Shown here one piece after another: positions 25,901 through 37,900 of a stretch of 64,000 nt of DNA. The stretch is from assembly GCA_947184155.2 (NCBI GenBank), contig CAMXCT020000824.1, forward strand, positions 616,001-680,000. The letters are read 5' to 3'. The notes under the pieces are model-generated. The model had not been told where the DNA came from. It saw only the letters and a list, made by a program, of their open reading frames with translations, and searched no databases. This stretch comes from Cladocopium goreaui. Its lineage: Eukaryota; Sar; Dinophyceae; Suessiales; Symbiodiniaceae. Positions within the stretch are counted from its first letter, which is position 1. The number at the start of each line of letters is the position of its first letter. Both the position numbers and the translations under genes were made by a program.

Positions 25901-28900
25901 GTCGAGGTCAACGCTCGTTCGCGTTTGGGGAAACTGACGCCGCTGCACGTGGCGGCAGCTCAGGGCTCGGTGGACTTGGTGGAGCATCTGCTGGCGGCAC
26001 ATGCGGATGTGCTGTGTCAGACCGAGGACGGAGAAATGGGACATGGGATATTCCCGTGGGATATCAAAGGGTATGCTGATTATATATATATATACATATA
26101 TATACAATACACAGTATACCATATATACTACAATACACAGTATAAACATGTATATGTATAAGTATATTTCAATGTATATGTATATGTATATGTATAATGA
26201 AATATATTTATACATATACACAGTATACTATGTATATATATATATATAGTCAGATATAGTGAGATTGAACAGAATATTATGAGACATAGTGGGATACTAT
26301 TTATGGGATATATTTGGATACATTCAACCTTTGTCTATACTATACATCAGATATAACCAACTGATGGTGAACACCTTGGATCCTTTAAGTCAGTATGCAA
26401 AGCAGGTACCAGTAATGCTTGGTCAAATGGAATAAATGTGAGTTACCGCTATAATTAACGTGGTTGGGGGGTGATTTGAAGAATGGGGTTAGCTTTGGGT
26501 ATAGTCAAATTTAAGTTGTGGCCCATTTTGGATAACAAAAGGGTCATGCTTGGGATGCCCAGGTAGCAACGATCAATCCAGAATCCAGACTTTAATTGGA
26601 ACGTCTAGCTATACCATCAATCCATGCTTCAACTGGATCATTGAGAAAATACGCAAAACATCATGATTTTTATGCATTTCTCCATCCTTCGGCATTTTTA
26701 ACCGCCGTTTTATCATGAATATTTCAACCTTTCATAATTTGGATTTCTTCGAATCATTTCGGTGATTTAGAGATCTCCTTAACATTCCTTAACCCCCATT
26801 CTGATTTTCCAGACTTCCCATCAATAATCAGAGATATCCTTAACCCCCATTCAGAGATATCCTTAACCCCCAGATCAATAATCAACAAATGGACATTTTG
26901 GATTTCAACATTAAAATTTCATGAAATTTTGCATCTCTCCGGGGCATCCATCCACTTTCTTCATCCATTTGGAACCGCAGGATCGTCAAATCGCTCTGCA
27001 CTATGCTGCTGCCAATGGCCACGGCGAGGTCGTCAAGTGTTTGGTGCACCAGGACGGCAACCAGCTGATGTCTCTCGTCGTCAAAATGCGGACGAAAAAG
27101 AATAGGAAGAGGCTGAGTTGACCAAAAAACCGGGATTTAATGGGATTTAATGGGATTATAGCTGATTTATGATAGCTACTAGTAAGAGTTATTTAAACTT
27201 TGGTTTACTATGGTGTATGGGGAATATAACTATACAGTAATGGGGTACGTAGACCAACTTATAACTGGGGGGCCCTCCCCTTATAGGTGTAGGTTATCTC
27301 TAAGAGTACAAGTGTGTGTACGTTGGTACCATGGTTTTCGGTAAAACATCAATTTCTATTTGGTGGGTCAACCATTTGTTAAAGGGCAAAGTCAACCATT
27401 TGTTAAAGGGCAAAGTACACAAGCACCTTTTGTTTAATCAAAGTTGCTGTTATATGGTTCTGGATATGGATCAAAACCAACTGTGAAGAGCAACCAAAAA
27501 GAAATAGCGTATTACCAATCAGGAAATGTGTTTGTTGATTTAAGATGATTTAAGCATTTGGTTGTTGGCTTCAACCATATTTTTTCAATTGTCCATCTTA
27601 TTTGGGTTAATGGGTTGATGATCAAACATAGCTTCTGTGCTTTTTTGTTGGTGGTATGAAACCACCAACCAGATTGCCGGTGGATATTTGGCATGGGTTC
27701 GTCCCAAAATGTGCTGCGGGTTGCCCCCCGAAAATCCTTAACGGCTTCGCGTTGCTTTCCCGTTATATGAAGCTAAACTAACATAACTATGGAAAATCAC
27801 CATTTTCAATGGGTAAATCGACTATAAATGACCATTTTCAATAGCTATGTTAGTTTACCAAGGAGGGTATATGAAGCTATCATAAATTGAGGCTTGCTCC
27901 CAGTTCGGACAAAGCCATTTTTCCATCCCTCTGTGCCTATGGGGATCGTATTCCATTGTACCGAACACACAATCAGTTGGATATCACCAGGAAAAACATG
28001 TTGTGGATATTTGGTTGCTCTCTGACTAGCCAACCAACAATTGGCATACCATTTTAGATTTGTGTTTATAGCCAGTTCTTTTTGGATATTGCCAGAACAA
28101 TTCCACATTATTTTTGGAATGTGCTGCCCACAAGATATGTAGGTTGATTTATAATAAGATTTATAATAAGTAGTACATTAATTATATCTACCATCTAATG
28201 GGTTGATCAACAAACTTTTAAGTGGGCACCATCTTGGGATTGCTGAGATTAAACCCAATTGATGGGATTGTATCCCCAGTTAAAATCCCTATAGAACCTC
28301 ACTGTCTATGGATGCTTAAAGCTCCTATGTCCCTATGATGATTGTTCTGTGTATTTGTGCTTGATTAAGACCACTACATTTCACTACATTTAATATTTAT
28401 ATCTATATAGTAAATTATATAAGACATATGTCCATGTCACCATGTATGATACATACATCCATACATGCATGCATGCATGCATCCTTCCATCCATCCATCC
28501 ATCCATCCATGCGTGAATGCATACATCCATCCATCCATCCATCCATCCATCCATCCATCCATGCGTGAATGCATACATGCATGCATGCATGCATGCATAC
28601 ATACATACATACATACATACATACATTGATACATTGCGTTGCGTTGTGTTGCATTGCATTGCATTATATTGCATTACATTACATACACACATGTTTTTTT
28701 AGTGTATATATATATATGGACATGATATTTAATACACATTATATCTATGTATAATATATATATATATATATGTAATATGTATGATATAATAGAGGAATAC
28801 ATATATATATACACATGATATTCAAAATAGTTATTTATATATATAGTTATATATAGTTTTAGATATGATACTACAATATACAAGTAAAACATATATACTG

Positions 28901-31900
28901 TAATTGGTGGTGCCCCATAGTCAGCTAAGTTGGGTAATATTGAGGTTAAATGTTGGGTGTCTGGGTATTACAACATAATATGAGTAAATCGTTTGAAACA
29001 AGAATATAACTAAGGGGCACTACCTTGTAGAAAGAGTCCTGTCTGAACATTGGCATATTGCGAACTTGACTATTTCAAGAGGGAACATGGTGATAAATTG
29101 CTTCTGGTGTACCTTATTCTCATACATCTCAATGGTGATATATATATATATATAACATCAGCTACCATGTAACCACCATTTAACCACCATTTTACGACCA
29201 TGTAACCACCATTTTACCACCATTTTACCACCCATCAATGGTCGATTTCTATGGGTGCTTGGCTTTCGATCAGCTTCCCCAGGTATCGCAACTGCTTTGG
29301 GCAGCGGCCCGCTGAAGCCGCTGCGGATGCCAGCACCGCCATGATGTTCCGATTCGCCACCCACGTGCCTTGGTAGTTCATATTAGTTTACTGTATAAGG
29401 ATAACTCATATTAGTTTAACTTGGCATAACTCATAGTTTATTAGTTATATTAGTTCATATTGGTAGTTCAGATTAGTTTAAGAACTTTATAAGAATTGGA
29501 TTGTTTAAAAAAAAAAAAAATAGTTAACATGGTGTAAATCCAATAACTTTACAGTTTATGATACTTATGACATCTTATAACGAACTAGTATTGATGGGGG
29601 GGTACCCAACGAATATATAAGGGGCATCAACTTGTAAGGGTTCTGTGCGGGGATTTCCCACTTTGCCATGACATATCTCAACGATCTCCCTAGAAGATCC
29701 CAATGGCATCAACATATTACCATCATGTCCCAACAATATCCCTATGTATCCCTATGTAATATCATATCCCTATGAAGCCATTCAGGATATCTTGAATATT
29801 ATAGCCATCAGATATTTAGAATATTGCCTACAGTTATGGCCCTTTACCAGTTATAAGCACTTATAACCCCATTTATAGAAGGTATAATCCCATAGAAATA
29901 ACCAGTTATCACTAATAAATGGCTATAAGTGCAATAACCCTATCATATCCCTTGGCCCAGGACGCTGCGATCTGCAGCCTCTTGGGCAGTCGCCGGAACA
30001 GCGCCTGCAGCGACGCAAGCACGGCCACCGGCAGCTGCGCGTCGGAGGCGGTGGAGGTGACTGAGGAGGACGACTTCAGCTGCGCTGCGCTGCAAAACTT
30101 AAGGGAGGTATCCCACTTAGCAAATGGGTTATACCCCCAGTTCTTTATGGAATATCCATGAATATCCCCTATATATAGGATAATTTATGGCTTATATATG
30201 GGATTATAAACCATTTACTAAGTGGGATGCACATATAACTGCTTCGAAACAGTTGGACTGGGATTATATAACGAACTTCGAACTGTGGGGTGCAGTTTTA
30301 AGGCCCTGTAAGCCAGTTATGGCCATTGGATGAAATAACTCCTACGACGATGATAAAACATATCACTTATATACTTGACTTTTATAAGTTGGGTTATACT
30401 TCCATATTAAATAATATTAAATATATAGTTAGAAGTGTCATAAACCAACCTACCGCAGCTATCCAGGGGGCCCCTCCGGCACCGTGTCGCTGGTGAGGAC
30501 GGCTATGCCGAACGGAGCTGCATCCCGGGCGGCTGGCTGCTGCGCAACGCGCGCTGCGATGCAGTGCAGCGATTGCTGCAGAAGACGCGACAGCTGGAAA
30601 TGGAGACGCGGCAACTGATGACGGCCAGATCGTGGAAGGCCCCAGAAACCATACGAAACCATGCTCCATGTATGGTATATTACCTACATTTGGGTGATTT
30701 TTGGGGTACATGTTGATACATATTCCATACATGGAGCATTTGGGATATGAAACCATGGCTTTGATTGGAATTGAAACTGGATTTACCCTACGGTATTCAA
30801 GCGTGGCAGCAGGAAATCCCCCAACGAAATTCAAAAAATCAACTAGAATAATAGTTGAGGATTTTCTATTGTCATGTTTGATTTCCAGAGGTTAATTATA
30901 CATATTTGGTACTATTTTGGGGGTGTTTGATATTTTTTGTGGATGAGACTACAGATGGACCATGGGGTTAGCTAAATTCCTAGTGACAGGAAGGCATTAG
31001 ATACCAAGCAATATCCCAGTTACAAAGCAGTTACCTAATCCCATATGGCCCATCGAAGTAGAACGGACCCAATTAATTGCATCAATTATATAATTCTATG
31101 CATGCGTTTATTTCTATATAAGGTGGTGCTGGTGGTACGGCCAAGTTCGTTATCTTTGTTGGTTTATGTTAGTCCATCTCAAAAACTATATCACCGGGGC
31201 ACCACCTTGTATTATATCCCAGAGTATCCAATATCGCATTTGGTGAATCCCACAAAAAATCCCAGCTGCACCTTGGTGCACGCCAGTTCTATCCCCATCA
31301 AACTGTCGTTTCAACATCAGAAACCGCAACAGTTCAGGTCCCAACTTCCCCACTATGAATCAACCAAGACTTTTTCTTGGGTTCAATCCGCATTCCTCTG
31401 TTGTTTTCAACCCTAAAGCCGTCCAACGGTGGCTTTTTCAGCCCCCCAAACCCCCCGGTGCAGCCGGTGCCGCCCGGTGCAGTGCTAGGCCTCGTCGCCC
31501 AAAGACTCGCCGTCGCGGTCGCCCACCTCCAGCTGCTCCTCGGTGACCTCGCGCCGCACAGCGCCCTTCGCCAAGATGCGCCGCGGCAGCTCGCGCGTGG
31601 AGAAGGCCAGGCGGCGACCGCGGCGACCGAACAACGGGGCCTTAAAGGAGACTAGGACGGGTCATCGAAACCAAGAAATTGGATAAATTGGATAAATTGG
31701 GGACTTTGGAGATGAGATATGTTTTTTGTTGCGTTTTCTTTGTGTTTTTGCGATTTTTGTTGGATCCGTTGGCAGGTGGGCCCCAACAGTTTCGAGCTGG
31801 TGAACCTCTTGGGCCGTGGCAGTTTCGGGGAGGTCTTTCAGGTGAAGCATAAGCGAACGGGCAAAGCCTATGCGATGAAGGACGGGACGTGTGCTGCTGA

Positions 31901-34900
31901 TTTTGATGGGCAGAATCAGTGAATGATGGCCGTAGATAATGGCCCAAAATACCAGTTATAAGTACCTATAACCCCATTTATTAACTGTAGATAATGGTTG
32001 AGGATGACCTTTGCGTTCTGTGTGCGTGGAAAACCGATCGACACATGGTGGTTTAATATAGATTTACTAGCGTATTGCTAGATTTATGGGTGAACATTTC
32101 TCTTATTGTGCCATAAAGGCGGGCCTAAAGCCGACACATCTCAATTGTTTGATGCAGACTACTGATGTGACTTGATGTAACATGATGCAACTATGAACAA
32201 ATGGGATTTAACAAAACACACATGTAGTATATGGTGTACCGCAAGGCAAGGTGAGCTGGGTGGGTGTATATGGTGTTTGATGGTTTACTCATTTGTCATA
32301 ATAAGATTCGAGTCATGAAGGTGGGTGGTGGAAGCCGAACATGTTCTCAAAAATATGTCCTTTGCTAACCAAACATGGACAAGTATCCATATATATATAG
32401 ATAGATAGATGATTTAGCCATTAAAACCTCTATTCATAGTGGATATCCCAGCCTTGTTTCATTGCACCAGAGGCTAATTACACAGTGTTTATATATGGAC
32501 AATGAATGGGGTTGAAACCATAAGCAAAAAGGGACTTCTAGCCAGCACGCACCACACAGATTTCACCCGCAGAGTCTTGTTATGCCAACCTTTGGGAAAC
32601 TGACTTAGCCAGTCACCAATATCGGTGGGAACCTCACCAATACATCGGTCTACCATGGTCAAGTTACCCACCGATCTTGTTTTTTATGATCAGACAAATG
32701 AGAGGCACCAGTTATTTCAAGCAACCAGGGTGGTATCAAACAACTATGATTTAAAAATTAAGATTTTATCTTTATCCCAAATGCTCCATGTATGGAATAT
32801 TTTCCAACATTTACCCTAAAAATCATCCAAATGTAGGTAATTATACCATACATGGAGCATATGTGTATTGGAAGATTGTCATGAACCCATTAATCCGGAT
32901 TCGCCATTGTAAGGATTCGCCTGAAATGGGTTGAATGACCAGAACGAATGCATTTTTTTGACCTTGGTCGATATGGGTATTACAATTTTGATGGTCAGAA
33001 CCAGGATGAAGCAAAACTGACCAATATTCCTGAGCCATTATAGGTAATAACTTTCAACTGCTCACACGCTGATGCATCCACATTTTGTTGACGTTGGGCT
33101 GCTTGCTCAGATATGACGCCTTGTTGAAGTTGTTTTGTATTAGCTGAGCCAGAAGATAGAACAAGTTTATTTTAAATTTACCCTTACTTTATTAGGATTT
33201 TACCAATGTCTACATCTACTTTCGTGTGCTTCTTACACCAATACGACACAATGAGGCGGGGGAAAACCACATCAAGCTCTCGAATGAAATCAAATAGGTT
33301 ACATCAAATCTACACTATGTCACTATGGGTTACAGAGTTACAAAATGTTACAAAAATCATGACAAATCTAGGTCCCCGGGATTCCCCGGGCTGCCCGGCC
33401 ACCACGGGAGGTCTTGCAAAAGAGTCGGATCATGAGTAGCAACCTGCTTCGCTACGCCGTGACGGAACGGAATATTTTGGCCTACATCCGGCATCCCTAC
33501 ATTGTGCCGCACGGGGGGAAAGTGCTGTTGTGGGGATATGGATATATATGGAAATGGGAACTATATCTGATTTTGCTGGTTGAATATAAATGAATATGTG
33601 ATGACACATTTTCCATGGATTTTACCCATTGAAAATGGGACGATCAGTTTCAAGTGGAGATTGTCTTTTTTTCTTTTCGGGGGCTCTTCAGCCATGCTTC
33701 ACTGCTGTTGTTTATGACGGGTTGGAGCCAGAAAACATATGGAACAGAAATCGGATGCCGTGACAAAGATGACAAAACTTCTGGTGAATGTTCCCTTGGA
33801 AATCCCTGTGACATGATCCTTTGTGTTTCTTCAAAATGGCGCGGTCATGTTTGGGTTAGTTTCACTCCCTTAGTTTGATACATCTACCATAAACCGGTGA
33901 AATATGAGTGAACTAATTACCACCAACTTAGCTAATATCAATGAACTGGCGCACAGCCTTGTGAAATCGTTGTTTTGGCCTTTATGTTTGGACTTGTTCA
34001 TAAGTTCATCCTGCATGGTGGGCGAACTAGGGCTTGTTGGTTCCCTGGTGGGTGTGGAAAAAACATGTTTTGCATACGATCTGTGGCTGCCAAAATCCTG
34101 TTGGCTGATAATAATGACGGGGATTAGGAACATCCCCTTTGCATCCGTTCGCATTAATTACATAATATGGAATTATCATTAACTATCCTGAATGATCTTC
34201 ATTCATGAACTGGGAATCCGGGAATCAGTTCTTAACCAACCAGTTTTCATGGTGTCTGACAGGCTGGTGTTTAACGGACACTTCAAACTTGTCAGGTCTC
34301 ACTCCACTATGCCTTTCAGACACCGAGTCACTTGGTCTTGGTGTTGCAACTTGGCAGCAGGAAGCAGTAGGGATCAGCAGGCTACGCGACGGTGGCAGGT
34401 GGTGGCCCCCCGCCCTAGCGAAAGTAAGTTGGTTGTTAACCTCCTAAATAAGTGAACTGTAGATTCAGAATCACCATAAAGCCTGTTAGTCTAGTTCTAG
34501 ACCAACTGAGCGATTCTAAACTGGAGCACCACCTTGTACCCATGTTAGTGACAGATGTTGTAGCTAGGAGTTGATTCGAGCTATGCATTTGATCTTGGGC
34601 ACTGGAACCTTCATTGCCGTTGTTGTACCAGAGGCCAATCACCATATGCAATCTTGTCGATATTTATGTTGCCTTTGGAAAACAGAAAGACACAGATTCG
34701 GCACATTTGGAGGTTTCCCAAGTCATGGAGGTAGCCCCAAGTCATTGAAGTTATGGATGACGGTAACTTACTTATTGAAGCCTATGTTGCCTTGGGGGTC
34801 CCCCATGACTTAATACATATTATTTTTTGGAGTTGATATCCTCCAGCTGAAGGCATTACTGTCCCAGAGGGAACTTGCAGTGCGGGGGCTCAGTGTACAT

Positions 34901-37900
34901 GATCACAGTATGTCTCATTCCATTCAGTGGTGAATGGAGGGAGCGGTGAAGGGAGCTATACATCCAGTTGGAACTATGAATTGAGTTTATCAACCACATG
35001 ATAGCATCTGGTTGGTGGTGACTGGAACCATGGAATTTTATTTTTCCATATTTTGGGAATGGAAAAATCGTCCCAACTGTTACTCACTCCATCATGGGCA
35101 TCAGAGGGGTAGCTGGCTCAACCACCAGGCATCCACTGCCAAGCCCAATATCTGACTTTCTCCACAAGAGAGCTGATGAAGGCCCCAGTAGCCTTATCTA
35201 ATGTTGGTCCAATCGGTGAGATGTATCTGATGTTCCCACTTATGTATCCATATTTATCTTATTTTGCGTATCAAGTGGGATAGTTTTCCTTTTCTTTTCT
35301 CTTTGCTACATCTGCTACATCTGCTACGTGTCAATTGGGTGCGATCAGCCGATTAGTATGGGGTATCTGCTATATGCATAAACCTTTTACCATGTCTTAA
35401 ACCATGTCTTACTCATGTGGTCTTTACATGTTTTAAATGTCTTAAATGGCTGGTACGACTGGGGAGATTTGGGCTGAACTCTGCAATCTTCCCATTTCGG
35501 AATTTCGCTAGGCAGCTGCTCACTCGCGAGAAGCGACTTTGTGAGACTCTGTCACGTCTTTATTCCGTGCGGGTCCTAGTTGGGTAGACCTGGTGGTGAA
35601 GAGGAGGGATATCAATGGATTGATTTTCAGCTTGTTTTTTTCTTGCAAGCCTTGATTGGGTAGAAGAAACTGGCTTAATTTTCCGCCATTGGCTTTTCTA
35701 GGATGTTGGTTGAGTAGGTGAAACAGGGCTTGGTAAATGTCCTTTCAAGTATCTGTTGGTTGTCTCATCTCCCCATAGTTGGGTGATGTTCAATTAGGAC
35801 ATGTACCAACCCCTGGTGGAAAACTGACTATTTCTTGCCCAAACTGGTGTAACCAACCCCCAGAAAATCAGATCTACCCGGCACCTGTGAAATCAGGTGC
35901 CGGATAGTAAAGTTGCTTGAGAACCCTCTGGTAATTTAACATAACTATGGGAAATTGCCATAATTTATAGCGAATTTTCCCATGAAAGATGGTAATTTTC
36001 CATAGTTGTGTAAACGTTTACCATCGGGTAACTCATCCAAAGGACTCTAAACTCAATAGTCATATAGGTTCATACTCAGCACATAGAAATTCTGAACTAG
36101 GACACCAGCATCTGTTATATCCAATTATATCAATTATATCCCATAAAGTAGCCACATATGGTTGGTTCATGTTGGTTCTGTAGCCCGTAAAAAAAAAAAA
36201 TATATATATAAAATATGGATGGCCATTTCAGGTACCTAAATTGGAGGTACCTACCATGTATATCCATGTATAAGGCCTATGTAAGTGAATATCACCACAA
36301 AATATGGCCTTATATGGTACAGTATCTCCAATTTAGGTTCCTGAAATGGCCATTGAATTAAATATCCCCGCCCATGATTGTCCATCCCTATGCATAGATG
36401 TCAGTCAGTTGTACTTAGATTGGCGTTCTGCAACTAGTTAACTGATTAGCAACTGGAAGATTTTTCTGGGCATTTAATGGATTGTAACCCTGTTACTAAT
36501 CAGTTAACACAGTGAACCCTATATCCCATTTTACTCCATTCACAATCATTAACAGCTAGTATCCTAAAATCTAATTGTTGGGCTTGAAAGCTGGATATAT
36601 AACTAACTGTTTGATTCCTTTTGATGACTTCAAGGCCGGTTGGAGCCCCGCCCCATGGGCATATGAGGCCGAGATCCTACTGGCCCTGATTCATTTGCAC
36701 GAGAGGTGTGGCGGTGACCATGTGGGATTCTGGTGCTGGTATATATGCTAACATAAAGGGGATATATTGATGGGATCCATGTTACCATACATAGCAGCAC
36801 CATGGATCCGTCATGGGTTAAGAACCATCTTGCAATGCGAACCATCCATTTCCGACCAAATCAGATGCCAGGATGCCAGTTTTTCTTAGAACCTGCCATT
36901 TGGACCATGTTTTTTTTGCGCCATTAGAAAGGAAAAGAACATCCCAGAGCGGCCCACACGGAGCTGGCTTGGGCCAACCTTAGGAAACAGTTGGTCCATG
37001 AGATCGTTTTTAGCCAGAAAAGAGGAACATGATGAAGGTTCATGATGAATATATTCGTGTTTTCCTATCTTTTTTATGGATAACAATTTTAACAATGAAC
37101 CATCATGAACTTATGATGTCATTTTTATCATTGTTTATCCATAAAATATGTATTTTTTGATGAATCTCCAGCATTGCTGCATTCTGCTTGGTCAATCCAG
37201 CATTGGGTGCCGAAAAATTTTCGAATTGCTGAGTCTTGGAGATGTAGGATCTCCATTTAGGGCTGGTTGGTGGTGACTGGAACCGACTGGAATTCTTTTT
37301 CTGACTTTCCATATGGGAATTTCATATGGATTATAGTGGTTTAATGAATTTTAGTGGATTTTCCATATATATATGGGAAGTTCATCATCCCAACTGACGA
37401 ACTCCATCATTTTTCAGAGGGGTGGCGAAAAACCACCAACCAGAGGGATTTCCCAGAAATTGAAATGGGTGTACCGGTGTACCCCAACATCTATAGAGTT
37501 TATAAATGTTAATTTATAATGGACAATCCTATTCAAATGGAAAAAATAAAGGGGTACCCCCCATTTTAGGAAAGCTTAATTTCTCTGACTTACATCCCGA
37601 CCTTGATGTCGCTTACTTATTGATCCACATTTCCTCGACTGCGACAAGAAACAACCCTAGCCCTACTTAGAGCCATGGAATTAGTTACTGCTCAGTGACT
37701 GAGACACAACATGGGTATCTGGTTGGTGGTTTGGAACATTTTTTATTTTCCATTTCATATATGGGATGTCATCCTTCCCATTGACTTTCATATTTTTCAG
37801 AGGAGTTAAAACCACCAACCAGGTATTTAATGGCTCAAACAAAATCACCTCTTACAGTTATGGCCATTTATCAATTATAACTGGTTATTTCTATGGGATT

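Noticed and set aside
34861-34930. Extending exon 11 through CGGSVYM to a GATCAC donor
   Set aside because: Phase also fits, but the shorter exon with donor GCAGTG gives the standard hinge length; the longer one adds residues absent from AGC kinases.
35521-35580. Longer exon 12 reading [16 protein letters not shown]
   Set aside because: Resembles a kinase helix, but cannot join exon 13 in frame and would duplicate the segment exon 13 supplies.
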